A DNA stretch of 64,000 nt from Elizabethkingia miricola (GTDB taxonomy: Bacteria; Bacteroidota; Bacteroidia; Flavobacteriales; Weeksellaceae). Made by a program: the position numbers and the translations under genes. Of the stretch, positions 23,883-32,763 are shown in pieces. Below the pieces are notes generated by a model. That model ran no database searches. It saw only the letters and a list, made by a program, of their open reading frames with translations, and was not told the origin of the DNA. Position 1 is the first letter of the stretch, and each line of letters starts with the position of its first letter. The stretch spans positions 1 to 64,000 of the forward strand of contig NZ_LSGQ01000003.1 of NCBI RefSeq assembly GCF_001675285.1. The letters run 5' to 3'.

Positions 23883-26618
23883 ATGAATAGAATTGTACTT
23901 AAGGCAGTGCTGTTATCAGCAACCGTTTCCGGGACAGTTGTTACTTACGCACAGGCACAGCAAACTCCAAAATTTGTCTCAAATATTGAAGGTGTGAAGC
24001 AATACACCATGAATAATGGACTAAAAGTTCTTCTGATTCCGGATGCTTCACAAAGTAATGTTATAGTTAACATAGTATACAATGTAGGATCTAAAAATGA
24101 AGGTTATGGAGAGAAAGGTATGGCCCACCTTCTGGAACATATGCTTTTTAAAAGTACCAAAAAATTAGGTGATATCAAGAAAATGCTTTCTGATAAAGGA
24201 GGAAATGCTAATGGAACAACTTATTATGATAGAACTAATTATTTTGAAATATTTCCATCTAATGAGGAGAATTTACGATGGGCATTAGAGATGGAGGCAG
24301 ATAGGATGATTAATGCTACAATTCTGCAGTCTGATCTCGATAAAGAATTCTCCGTAGTAAGAAATGAATTTGAAATAGGAGAGAATAACCCTGAAAGAAT
24401 TTTACGTGAAAGAGCTCTTTCAGCGGCTTATCTGTGGCATAACTATGGAAATAGTACTATTGGTAGTAAAGAGGATGTTGAAAGAGTAAAAGCAGACAGG
24501 CTTCGTCCTTTTTATGAAAAATATTATCAGCCAGATAATGCTACATTAGTTGTTGCAGGAAAATTTGATGAATCAAAGCTCTTACAGTATATTGGACAAT
24601 ATTTCGGGTCTATACCAAAACCAACCAGAGTTTTAGATAAGACATACACATTAGAACCAGCACAGGATGGAGAACGATTTGTAGAACTAAAGAGAGCAGG
24701 AGATAGTAAAGTTTTTGGGGCTGTCTATCATACGGTTCCATATGCTGATAAAGATTATGCAGCACTTGATGCATTATCGGAAATATTGACCTCAGACCCT
24801 TCCGGGTATCTTTATAAATCATTGGTAGAGACTCATAAGGTTGCATCCATCTATTCGTATCAGGAATCTTTACGTGATGCAAGTTTTATGTATTTTGGAG
24901 TTAATATCCCAAATGATACAGATATTAAAGTGACGGAAAATCTGGTACGTTCGGAACTGGATAAAATATCGACGATTAAATTTACAGATCAGGATGTTCA
25001 AAGAGCCAAAACAGCCTTATTGAAACAGTATGATAATATTAAGAATAATACAATTAATTATGCGATAAATCTTACTGAAATTATTGGTGCCGGAGATTAT
25101 AGATTAGGCTTTTTATATCGTGACAATATTGAAAAATTAACCAAAGCAGACATAGAAAGAGTTGCACAAAAGTATTTTACATCCAATAACAGGACTGTAG
25201 CTATTTTTATTCCGTCTAAAGATGAGAAAAGAGTTAGTTCCTTAGAATATTCTGACGGGAAATTGGCAGAGCTAACAAATAATTATAAAGGAAAAGCCCT
25301 TGAAAAAGAAGTCGCTCCTTTTGAAGCGAGTATTTCTAATCTAAAGAAAAACCTGACAGAAGATAAAACCGGAAACGGAATGAAGTATGGATTTATCAAA
25401 AAAGAGATTAAAGGTGAGAAAGTAATGGCTTCGTTTAATTTCCGGATAGGAGATGAAAAAAGTTTAAAAGGCAAATCTCAAATTGGAGATGCAATGGCAC
25501 AGCTATTGAAAACCGGAACAAAAAAATATACCAAAGAGCAGCTTAAAGATAAACTGGACGCGCTGAAATCCAGTATCAATTTTGGGTATGGGGGACAAAG
25601 TCTGTCGGTGAATATCAATACATATAAGAATAATTTTGCTGAGGTGATGGGTATCTTAAAAGATATATTGACTGATTCTACATTTCCTCAAGACGAACTT
25701 ACAAAATCTATAAAAGAATATAATACATATCTGGAAGCATCTTTAAATGATCCTCAGACCTTAGCATTCACAGAGATTAGCAGAATAAACCAAGGTTATC
25801 CAAAAGACCATATTTACTATACCCCATCAATCCAGGAACAAATTGACTTTAATAAAGATGTGAAACGTGAACAAATCGTTGATTTCTATCAGAATCTTAT
25901 TGGAGCTAACTATGGTGTAGGGGCAGTAATTGGTGATTTGGATGCAAAAACTGTTAAAACAGTATTGGAAGATACATTTGGAAAATGGAATACAAAAACT
26001 AAATACAGTTATGTTGTTCCAACTTTCTTCCCATCTAAAAAAGAAGATAAAATCATTAACACTCCGGATAAAGAAAATGCAGCAGCAGTTGGTGCTATAA
26101 ACTTTAAGATGGACAGAAAGAACCCTGACTATCCAGCTCTCCTTCTGGCCAATGAAATGCTGGGAAGCGGAGGTTTCCTGTCAGCAAGAATTCCGATGCG
26201 CCTTCGTGAAAAAGAAGGGATCAGTTATGGTGCCGGATCATATATGAGTGTTCCTTATATTAATGATGCTGCTTCATGGGGCTATTATGCTTTTCTTAAC
26301 CCCACAAAGAAAGATGCTGTAGACAAGGCTGTCCGTGAAGAAATTGCAAAAGCTTTAAAAGATGGATTCACTGATGAAGAACTTAAAGCAAATAAGCAGA
26401 GTTGGCAGAACTCAAGAAAAACAGGATTGGGTAATGATGGAACTTTAATGGGATTAGTAAATAGTAAATTGCTATATGATATTCCGTTAGAAGACTATGA
26501 TGCTCTTGAAAGTAAAGTACTAAATATAAGTGTTCAACAAGCAAACGAAGCACTAAGAAAATATCTGAAAACAGATCAGCTTACTACTTTAGATGTAGGA
26601 GATTTCAGTAAAAAGTAG
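23883..26618 (+). CDS. M16 family zinc metallopeptidase (two-domain)
   Basis: A 911-residue secreted protein with a signal peptide (about 1-26). The first M16 unit (about 35-450) has the inverted zinc motif HLLEH (82-86) and the downstream Glu in ALEMEAD. The second M16 unit (about 490-905) lacks HxxEH, the usual inactive partner that helps form the clam-shell chamber. It has the conserved REKEGISYGAGSY segment near the C-terminus. The family includes pitrilysin-like peptidases. It is monocistronic, with a strong terminator. A periplasmic role in degrading small peptides is inferred. Confidence 0.9.
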   Translation: MNRIVLKAVLLSATVSGTVVTYAQAQQTPKFVSNIEGVKQYTMNNGLKVLLIPDASQSNVIVNIVYNVGSKNEGYGEKGMAHLLEHMLFKSTKKLGDIKKMLSDKGGNANGTTYYDRTNYFEIFPSNEENLRWALEMEADRMINATILQSDLDKEFSVVRNEFEIGENNPERILRERALSAAYLWHNYGNSTIGSKEDVERVKADRLRPFYEKYYQPDNATLVVAGKFDESKLLQYIGQYFGSIPKPTRVLDKTYTLEPAQDGERFVELKRAGDSKVFGAVYHTVPYADKDYAALDALSEILTSDPSGYLYKSLVETHKVASIYSYQESLRDASFMYFGVNIPNDTDIKVTENLVRSELDKISTIKFTDQDVQRAKTALLKQYDNIKNNTINYAINLTEIIGAGDYRLGFLYRDNIEKLTKADIERVAQKYFTSNNRTVAIFIPSKDEKRVSSLEYSDGKLAELTNNYKGKALEKEVAPFEASISNLKKNLTEDKTGNGMKYGFIKKEIKGEKVMASFNFRIGDEKSLKGKSQIGDAMAQLLKTGTKKYTKEQLKDKLDALKSSINFGYGGQSLSVNINTYKNNFAEVMGILKDILTDSTFPQDELTKSIKEYNTYLEASLNDPQTLAFTEISRINQGYPKDHIYYTPSIQEQIDFNKDVKREQIVDFYQNLIGANYGVGAVIGDLDAKTVKTVLEDTFGKWNTKTKYSYVVPTFFPSKKEDKIINTPDKENAAAVGAINFKMDRKNPDYPALLLANEMLGSGGFLSARIPMRLREKEGISYGAGSYMSVPYINDAASWGYYAFLNPTKKDAVDKAVREEIAKALKDGFTDEELKANKQSWQNSRKTGLGNDGTLMGLVNSKLLYDIPLEDYDALESKVLNISVQQANEALRKYLKTDQLTTLDVGDFSKK

Positions 26619-26700
26619 TTCGTAATTTTTGCTCAGGAATAATTTTATAACGAATATTTCTGCGCGGGAAGCAATGATTTAAATATAAAAATAGAAATAA

Positions 26701-26730
26701 AAAGGTATCAAAATTTTTTGATACCTTTTT
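26701..26730 (+). terminator. Intrinsic terminator of the M16 peptidase gene
   Basis: GGTATCAAAA (26704-26713) and TTTTGATACC (26716-26725) form a perfect stem followed by TTTTT, about 85 bases after the stop. The PadR promoter starts right behind it. Confidence 0.88.
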
Positions 26731-26731
26731 A

Positions 26732-26760
26732 TTGATGCATAAGAAATTTATGTATATTTG
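26732..26760 (+). promoter_or_regulatory. Promoter of the padR operon
   Basis: TTG (26732-26734) and TATATTTG (26753-26760) at an 18-base spacing, 19 bases before the padR ATG. The region has two near-symmetric ATGCATAA / ATGTATAA-like pieces (26735-26769) that could be the PadR operator. Confidence 0.6.
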
Positions 26761-26779
26761 ATGTATAAGAAAATTAGGT

Positions 26780-27109
26780 ATGTCTAAAAAGAATAATAAA
26801 TTATACAAAGGAACTTTACAGAATATCATTCTGAAGCTATTAGCTCAGGAAGTCAAGATGTATGGTTATCAAATGACGCAAAGGGCAAAAGACCTGACGA
26901 AGGGGGAGTTGGAGATGACAGAGGGAGCACTCTACCCGTTATTACATAAACTGGAAGACGACGGACTTATTACATCTGAAATACAAAATATAAATGGACG
27001 TGATCGGAAATATTACTTATTGACTGAAAAAGGTAAACATCAGCAGGCAGAGCAAGAGGTTGAAATGAAAAGTTATATTTTGAACCTGAATACTATTTTT
27101 AATATTTAA
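26780..27109 (+). CDS. PadR-family transcriptional regulator
   Basis: A 109-residue winged-helix regulator. It has the PadR layout: KGTLQNIILKLLAQE (helix 1), MYGYQMTQRAKDLT, EGALYPLLHKLEDDGLI (recognition helix and wing) and GRDRKYYLLTEKGK. It lies 11 bases before the first of three tandem membrane-protein genes with DUF1700/HAAS-like N-termini, a combination typical of PadR systems in which the partner controls envelope stress or transport. It probably represses its own operon. Confidence 0.93.
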   Translation: MSKKNNKLYKGTLQNIILKLLAQEVKMYGYQMTQRAKDLTKGELEMTEGALYPLLHKLEDDGLITSEIQNINGRDRKYYLLTEKGKHQQAEQEVEMKSYILNLNTIFNI

Positions 27110-27120
27110 TAGCAATAGAT

Positions 27121-27843
27121 ATGGAATATCAAGATAAAAAGATAACGGATTATTTAATCGAAAAAAGACTTCCTTTGGATATCCTTCTTGAAGTAAAAGA
27201 TCATATGGCCGATCAGGTTGCTGCTTTAGAGACAGAACAAAATATAACTTTTGATAATGCTTTTGAACAGACTAAAGCTTCATGGGGAAAAGATCTTGAG
27301 ATGAGGTTTAGTTTCTTTTCCTATAAATTCAGAAAGATTACCAGATTGCAGAATAGTATAATGATGCGCAATCAGCTTAGAATACAAAAGAAATCTCTGC
27401 TGATAATGTTAGCTATATTCTTTGTGACCTCATATTTTATTCTGTATATCCCGAAACTGTCTATGTATGCATTCATTGCTTTTAATGGAGGAGCTGCAAT
27501 ATTAGGAATTGCAGTATCTATTTTAGGGCGGAAGCTACTGGAAACTACTAAAGGTAATTATAAAAAGAATATAAGTGTTTTTCAAAGAAGTGTAGGAAAT
27601 CTAATGCTTACAGGAGCCCTTTTTATTACAGCCAATAATATTTTAGGAGTGGACTCGCAGATCGAAAAGATTAGTGGAAGTCTAAATGAGATTTTCTTTC
27701 AGCATAATTTTAAACCTGGAGTTTTCGCGCATGCTACGATGAGCTATCTTTATATCTATATGGTAGTTTATGGATACCTTAATTATATCAGCTATAAAAA
27801 GGCAATAATCAAAATAAAAGAAAGAATAACACTTGAATTTTAA
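27121..27843 (+). CDS. PadR-associated membrane protein, first of three paralogues
   Basis: A 240-residue protein. The soluble N-terminal unit (about 1-60) reads DYLIEKRLPLDILLEVKDHM, followed by a FDNAFEQTKASWGKDL helix. Four membrane helices follow (about 98-240). The N-terminal pattern (KRLPLDI-L-E-KDH) recurs in the next two genes, so the three are tandem paralogues. It resembles the HAAS/DUF1700-type domain often encoded with PadR regulators; that family match needs a profile search. Function unknown. Confidence 0.72.
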   Translation: MEYQDKKITDYLIEKRLPLDILLEVKDHMADQVAALETEQNITFDNAFEQTKASWGKDLEMRFSFFSYKFRKITRLQNSIMMRNQLRIQKKSLLIMLAIFFVTSYFILYIPKLSMYAFIAFNGGAAILGIAVSILGRKLLETTKGNYKKNISVFQRSVGNLMLTGALFITANNILGVDSQIEKISGSLNEIFFQHNFKPGVFAHATMSYLYIYMVVYGYLNYISYKKAIIKIKERITLEF

Positions 27844-27847
27844 TACC

Positions 27848-28558
27848 ATGAATACACTATCACAAAATAATCCAATTCGGCAGTATCTATTGGCTAAAAA
27901 ACTTCCCTGGGATATTATGCTGGAAGTGGAAGATCATATCCATACACAAGTTCAGGATTTGGAAATTTCAAAAAATCTGACATATGAAGAAGCTTTTTTA
28001 GAAGTTCAGTTATTGTGGAAAAAAGATTTGAAAATAGATCGTCCTGCATTAACAACTTACAATGAATTTCTGGCCACACCTTTTGTCAGGAAAATTTATT
28101 GGCAAAAGCGTAAAAGTGTAATTTTTCGTTCTGTAGGTTTTGCTTTGTGCGTATTAATGCTTCTTATTCTTGCTGCAAAAGGATTAGATATTTCGTCTTT
28201 CCGAATTGTTTTTATGGTTATAGTGATTCTGTCTACTTTTATCCCTGTCTTGTATTATATCAGATATTTCCGGGTGTTTCGGTTTACAGATAAATTTGCA
28301 AACAAGTTTACAGTATACCAACGGGAATTTATCGTATGGAATTTTATTTTAGGTGGCTTTAATTTTTTCTGGATTTCCAGAAAACAAATCCCGGACTTTT
28401 ACCAATTGTTAAATGCACATAAGGTAGAAGACACTTTATATACCTACTTCATATTTGCCTTTTTATTGTTCTGGTTAGGAATGGCTTGTTATTGCCTTTT
28501 ATTTAGTCAGAGGTTTGTAAAATCAGTGCGACAAATAAAAAAACAATTAGCATTATGA
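27848..28558 (+). CDS. PadR-associated membrane protein, second paralogue
   Basis: A 236-residue protein from the ATG at 27848, four bases after the previous stop; a TTG at 27833 is possible but would overlap that gene. N-terminus QYLLAKKLPWDIMLEVEDHI plus the EEAFLEVQLLWKKDL helix, then four membrane helices (for example SVGFALCVLMLLILAAKGLD and YTYFIFAFLLFWLGMACYCL). It shares the N-terminal soluble unit with its neighbours, while the membrane part has diverged strongly. Role unknown. Confidence 0.72.
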   Translation: MNTLSQNNPIRQYLLAKKLPWDIMLEVEDHIHTQVQDLEISKNLTYEEAFLEVQLLWKKDLKIDRPALTTYNEFLATPFVRKIYWQKRKSVIFRSVGFALCVLMLLILAAKGLDISSFRIVFMVIVILSTFIPVLYYIRYFRVFRFTDKFANKFTVYQREFIVWNFILGGFNFFWISRKQIPDFYQLLNAHKVEDTLYTYFIFAFLLFWLGMACYCLLFSQRFVKSVRQIKKQLAL

Positions 28559-28601
28559 TTGTTGCAAAAACAGAAGAATAGAATCCAAAAATACAATAGC
28601 G

Positions 28602-29294
28602 ATGAACATACTTGAAAGAAAACAGATTCAGAAATATCTGGAAGATAAACGACTTCCGTTGGATATTTATTTAGAAATAGAAGATCATATTATTTCTCAG
28701 ATTGAAGAGCTGGAACATGAAGGAATCGGCTTTCAGAAAGCTTTTTTACAGGTGAAAACTAAATGGAAAAAAGAACTAAGCTTTCAGAATTTTAGTTTTA
28801 GCGATGTGAAAGCAGTTCCGAAAATTGTAGCTAAGATCAGGAGTGCATACATAAGAGAAATAACGCCTAAAATTTTGACTATTTCATCCTTGATATTATT
28901 AGTTCTGGTTTTAGGAGTTTATGTATTAGATATGGAAAATTTTAAAACATTTTATACAATTATTTATGCAGGGCTTATAATTCTTCCAATTATTATCTTT
29001 GTCTTAAGCTTTAAAGTATTGGTTCAGAGAAGGAATCATAATAAGCGTCCACTGAATGCTTATCATAAAATGGTAGAGTTGGCAGTAGGAATGTTTATAT
29101 TTCCGATGGTAAATGTAGCTAATACATCAAAGTCATCTGAAATATTTTATAATGTATTTTACATATCCGAAACAAGTTTACTAAGTAAAATATTAATACT
29201 CAGTATGCCATTATATTTTTCGTCGGTATGTTTATTTGCTGCCTTTATTTTTATAAAATATAAAAGAGAAGTTGCTAAAATGAAACTAGCATAA
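28602..29294 (+). CDS. PadR-associated membrane protein, third paralogue
   Basis: A 230-residue protein: N-terminus KYLEDKRLPLDIYLEIEDHI, helix KAFLQVKTKWKKEL, then four membrane helices (ILTISSLILLVLVLGVYVLD onward). It starts 43 bases after the second paralogue and ends at a strong terminator, closing the padR operon. The three copies keep the acidic EhDH core (EVKDH, EVEDH, EIEDH), suggesting one conserved contact, possibly with PadR or with each other. Confidence 0.72.
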   Translation: MNILERKQIQKYLEDKRLPLDIYLEIEDHIISQIEELEHEGIGFQKAFLQVKTKWKKELSFQNFSFSDVKAVPKIVAKIRSAYIREITPKILTISSLILLVLVLGVYVLDMENFKTFYTIIYAGLIILPIIIFVLSFKVLVQRRNHNKRPLNAYHKMVELAVGMFIFPMVNVANTSKSSEIFYNVFYISETSLLSKILILSMPLYFSSVCLFAAFIFIKYKREVAKMKLA

Positions 29295-29300
29295 AAAATA

Positions 29301-29326
29301 AAAAGGTGCAATCAATTGCACCTTTT
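29301..29326. terminator. Bidirectional terminator closing the padR operon
   Basis: AAAAGGTGCAA and TTGCACCTTTT form a perfect 11-bp stem with a TCAA loop and T/A flanks. It touches the stop codon of the convergent gene. Confidence 0.9.
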
Positions 29327-30088
29327 TTATTTCTCTTCCAAGCCTTTACTAAACTCCATTAGTGCTTTTCCCTGAAAGGCTCTTCGGCTGCCTTTTTCTA
29401 TAGCCTTATCCCATTCTTTTTCTCCTTCTTCCATTCGGCCTATAGCATATAGATAACTGCCTAAAGCAGTATGGCCTTCAGGTTCACCCATATCTATTAT
29501 CTTTTTTGCTAATGCCAATAGCTCCGGATGAGGTTGGATATTTTGTTTGGAAAGATCTTTTCCTGTGAGTAAGCCTGGGGTAACTTCTAACATTTTAGCT
29601 CCAAATAGATCAAGACAGGATTTTGCAAGTCCTTTGTCACAAAGTTCTGTGTTGAAGCTTATGAAATCCGGATCGAGTAATGCGGCCAGATCACCCTGAT
29701 TTTTCTTTTTATCATAGTATTGGGCTAATAACTCTGCTTTCTTTTGTGATAGCTCAGGATTCTTTCGGTTATTTATCAATATAGAATCTTTATTGAATTT
29801 CCATACTTCATTTTCAACCCAGGTCGATATACCGTGAAGTTCCTTTCCTTTTATCTTAAATATAAAAATATCTTTATCGGGATAAATCATCAGGCTGTCA
29901 TTTCGGGTAAAATAATCTCCATGTGCCATGTCGCCGATCAGAACTTTTCCGTTTCCATCGAAATTAAAACTCCCATATAAACTTCCATTTCCTTTAATGC
30001 CATAATAGCCTTGTAACGCATTATCGGGTTTTTGTGCAAAAGTAAAAGTTGAGAGAAAGATTAAAAGATAGGATATAAATTTTTTCAT
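29327..30088 (-). CDS. Secreted TPR/Sel1-like repeat protein
   Basis: A 253-residue protein with a signal peptide (MKKFISYLLIFLSTFTFAQ). The middle is a beta-rich region (YYGIKGNGSLYGSFNFDGNGKVLI). The C-terminal end (about 195-253) looks like one or two Sel1/TPR helices (GEPEGHTALGSYLYAIGRMEEG; KAIEKGSRRAFQGKALMEF). No enzyme motif was recognised. It is the last gene of a three-gene leftward group with the RNA-ligase-like and serine hydrolase genes, 13 bases after the former. Confidence 0.65.
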   Translation of the reverse strand: MKKFISYLLIFLSTFTFAQKPDNALQGYYGIKGNGSLYGSFNFDGNGKVLIGDMAHGDYFTRNDSLMIYPDKDIFIFKIKGKELHGISTWVENEVWKFNKDSILINNRKNPELSQKKAELLAQYYDKKKNQGDLAALLDPDFISFNTELCDKGLAKSCLDLFGAKMLEVTPGLLTGKDLSKQNIQPHPELLALAKKIIDMGEPEGHTALGSYLYAIGRMEEGEKEWDKAIEKGSRRAFQGKALMEFSKGLEEK

Positions 30089-30101
30089 GTGGTCAAAGAT
30101 A

Positions 30102-30629
30102 CTATTCTCCGGTTAATTTTTTTGATGATATAGAGGTCCATTTTCCGTCATGACGAAGAAGCTGAATTTCATCGACTACGAATTTAGTTTTGTAATCCTT
30201 GTGTTCGTAAAAATTCCATGCTCTCTTGAAGTTATCAAAGCTAAGATCTCTATAACCGACTGTTACATGAGGATTGAAAGAATTTTTTATAAAATTAAAA
30301 CGTTCTTTTACTTTGGAATGAAGTGTATTCAGACTTTCACTCTTCTTTGGCTGAACAAATAAAACTGGATTTTTGGGATTTGGAAAAGATCCAAAGCCAT
30401 CTAATACCAACTCAAAAGGTGCAATATGTGTATCGATCTTCTGAAAAGCTGTAATAATATCCTGTTCCATATCTTGATCCCGCGAAAAAGGAGGGAAGAG
30501 GGTAATATGAGCATCATTTTTCAGTGCCTTGGAATTATTATAATTTCTGGCCAGATCTTCTTTGAAAACCTTGATTTCCTCAATAATAGATTTGGGAGGA
30601 TAGATAGCTATGAAATATAGTTTATTCAT
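30102..30629 (-). CDS. 2'-5' RNA ligase / phosphodiesterase-like (2H) protein
   Basis: A 175-residue protein of the 2H phosphoesterase superfamily with both HxT/S motifs: HITLFPPF near residue 40 and HVTVGYR near 122. Members act on 2'-5' linked or 2',3'-cyclic phosphate RNA. The ATG at 30629 is chosen over a TTG at 30641 because MNKLYFIAIYPP matches the family start. It overlaps the 3' end of the serine hydrolase gene by eight bases. The real substrate cannot be read from sequence. Confidence 0.82.
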   Translation of the reverse strand: MNKLYFIAIYPPKSIIEEIKVFKEDLARNYNNSKALKNDAHITLFPPFSRDQDMEQDIITAFQKIDTHIAPFELVLDGFGSFPNPKNPVLFVQPKKSESLNTLHSKVKERFNFIKNSFNPHVTVGYRDLSFDNFKRAWNFYEHKDYKTKFVVDEIQLLRHDGKWTSISSKKLTGE

Positions 30630-31752
30630 TTTTATGTTCAACAGGCTTTAGTAAATCTTTCTGTAAATCTATGATAACGTTCTGAAGATTATCTGTAATG
30701 TTTTTAACTTCTTTATGTGGGTTAAATACTGCATTTTTACCCTTATTTTCATCAGCAATATTAGAAAGAATAATTACCGAGGTTTTGGTTTCCGGATAAT
30801 AAATATTCAAAGAAGGAGATCCCTTTACATAACCACTATGGAAATAAGCTTCGGGTTTTCCGGTATTCAGCATAATGCCATAAGCATATCCCATTTTCCC
30901 AAAGATAGCATGTTGTCTTTCTGCGCTTTTCTTTGTGAATTCTTTCAGTGTTTCCGATTTTAGAATCTTACCGCTGTATAATTTCTGATTCCAAAGGTGA
31001 AGATCATCTATAGTAGAGAGGATTCCGCCTGCGGGGGTACCGATTTCTTTTCCGGCAAGCCGCTTGGGCATATTGGGAACAACTTCCTGAACTTTATCAT
31101 TGCCAAGATATGCACTTGCGAAATTTCCGGTTTTAAAAGTTGACGCAGTAAACGAATGCTGCATACCTGTTTTATTAAAAAGTTCTGTGGCATTTTCGTC
31201 ATAGGATTTTCCGGAAACTTTCTCCACAATTTGCCCCAATGCATTAAATCCGTCATTAGAATAAAAGAAACCTGTTCCGCTTCTAAACATAAGTCGGTTA
31301 CCCATAATGTTGAGGCCGGAAGTGTGATTCAGAAGTTGGTTAATAGTGATATTTTCATATTCCTTGATTCGAAAATCAGGCAAGTATTGTGAAACTTTAT
31401 CGTCCAGTTTTAATTTACCCTGTTCCTTTTGCAATAAGATAAGAACAGCAGTGAATTGCTTGCTTACCGAGCCAATAGCAAAAATGGTGTTGCTGTCGAT
31501 TTTAGCTTTACTCTTAAAATTAGAATAGCCATTTTCTTTTCTGTATAATAAAGTACTATCCTTAAAAACAGCAATACTCCCGTTGAAGTGATACTTTTTA
31601 AATACAGTGGCAATCTGCTGCTGTGTAAGTTTAGTTTGAAATGCTGTTATTGTAGAATCTATAACAACATTACGGTCGATAGTTTTTTGCTGTTCCGTTT
31701 TACATGAAAATAGCAGCGCGAAAAGAAATAGAAATCCTAATTTTTTTATCAT
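30622..31752 (-). CDS. Beta-lactamase-fold serine hydrolase lipoprotein (PF00144 type)
   Basis: A 376-residue lipoprotein (MIKKLGFLFLFALLFSC). It belongs to the class C beta-lactamase / D,D-peptidase superfamily: SVSK (nucleophile Ser and Lys) in FAIGSVSKQF, the YSN motif in FFYSNDGFNALGQIV, and HSG in YFHSGYVKG as the third box. Such proteins are usually esterases or peptidases rather than resistance enzymes; the third box HSG instead of KTG supports that. First gene of its operon. Confidence 0.88.
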   Translation of the reverse strand: MIKKLGFLFLFALLFSCKTEQQKTIDRNVVIDSTITAFQTKLTQQQIATVFKKYHFNGSIAVFKDSTLLYRKENGYSNFKSKAKIDSNTIFAIGSVSKQFTAVLILLQKEQGKLKLDDKVSQYLPDFRIKEYENITINQLLNHTSGLNIMGNRLMFRSGTGFFYSNDGFNALGQIVEKVSGKSYDENATELFNKTGMQHSFTASTFKTGNFASAYLGNDKVQEVVPNMPKRLAGKEIGTPAGGILSTIDDLHLWNQKLYSGKILKSETLKEFTKKSAERQHAIFGKMGYAYGIMLNTGKPEAYFHSGYVKGSPSLNIYYPETKTSVIILSNIADENKGKNAVFNPHKEVKNITDNLQNVIIDLQKDLLKPVEHKNE

Positions 31753-31870
31753 AAGTGTTTTGTTATAAAGAAAGAATTTACTGTAATAGTAATCCTTAAT
31801 AGAATGAAGTTTGATAATGTTGCAAAATCTATGCTAAACATAGATTTTAAGCCATATTGCTTTGAAACAT

Positions 31871-32638
31871 TTACTTAGAGTAAAGCAGATAAAGCGTATC
31901 GGAATATGTACTTGTAATGATATTTTTATATTGTGCCTTATCTATGACAATTTTTTCATAGTCAGGATGTTCTTTCAAAATATTTTCAAATTTGTATTTA
32001 GAAATACTTTTTCCGTTGAAATAATAAAAATCAGGAGGTTCAGGCGTTACTATTACTACAGCACCTATCGTGACCATTCCATCATCTGCAATTAATGTTG
32101 TATTTTCAAATAAATCTTTCTTTGTTAGAAGGTGTAAAGAATAATCCTGAAAAGTATTTTCATGCTTTGTCTTCATAAAATCTATTTTGATAATATTTCG
32201 TTCCTTAATTTTAGATTCAGGAATCTCTATTTCAAAATTATTTTGACTATCTATTTTTCCTGAAAATAGCTTGGATTTTGTAACGACTTTGATAGATGTC
32301 GGTTTTATAGTAATACCTTTTGCCGCTGAAATTTTCCCGGATATTTTCACTATTTTATCAATTCCTTTTTCTGTAGGGTGATTGCTTGGTGTGTTGGTAA
32401 CAGAGCAAGAAGTAATGCTTAGAGATACTGCTAAAATTAGACTTGCGGCAATATTGAATTTTGAAAATTTACCGCATAGCTTAGGATTTTCAATTAGGAG
32501 ACTCACTATTTCCACTTCATTTTTGAGATCCAGATCCAGAACTGTTTTATTACAATGTTGACAAAACTTGTCTTTTCCTAAATCCTGCATCTCATCCCAA
32601 CTGATGCTGCATGAATTTTCAATATCGATTTTCTTCAT
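31871..32638 (-). CDS. Membrane protein with N-terminal Cys-rich zinc-ribbon-like domain
   Basis: A 255-residue protein. Residues 1-60 are cytosolic and hold Cys10, then CQHC near 26-29 and Cys near 55 (PKLCGKF), plus ISWDEMQDLGKDKFC, a pattern I associate with flavobacterial membrane-anchored proteins. One hydrophobic segment (IAASLILAVSLSITSC, about 62-77) ends in a lipobox-like ITSC although it is not N-terminal. The rest is extracytoplasmic and unrecognised. Function unknown; anchoring may be by helix or by lipid. Confidence 0.6.
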   Translation of the reverse strand: MKKIDIENSCSISWDEMQDLGKDKFCQHCNKTVLDLDLKNEVEIVSLLIENPKLCGKFSKFNIAASLILAVSLSITSCSVTNTPSNHPTEKGIDKIVKISGKISAAKGITIKPTSIKVVTKSKLFSGKIDSQNNFEIEIPESKIKERNIIKIDFMKTKHENTFQDYSLHLLTKKDLFENTTLIADDGMVTIGAVVIVTPEPPDFYYFNGKSISKYKFENILKEHPDYEKIVIDKAQYKNIITSTYSDTLYLLYSK

Positions 32639-32741
32639 ATTTGTAATTCAGGTTATTAAATTTAAAAAAATATAATGATAACACAAATATTATAGATACT
32701 TAATGAAAAGGCTTCTGATAGCAAATTGAGCATTTAATTAA

Positions 32742-32749
32742 TACCTTTG
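32742..32749 (+). promoter_or_regulatory. Bacteroidetes -7 element of the decarboxylase gene
   Basis: TACCTTTG lies 14 bases before the ATG at 32764. A TTG at 32726-32728 is too close to be a standard -33. Confidence 0.55.
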
Positions 32750-32763
32750 ATTAGCTAATTACA

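Noticed and set aside
30622-31752. True class C beta-lactamase (resistance gene)
   Set aside because: It is a lipoprotein of the broad PF00144 family with HSG instead of KTG and has no AmpR-like regulator; a generic serine hydrolase is the safer call.
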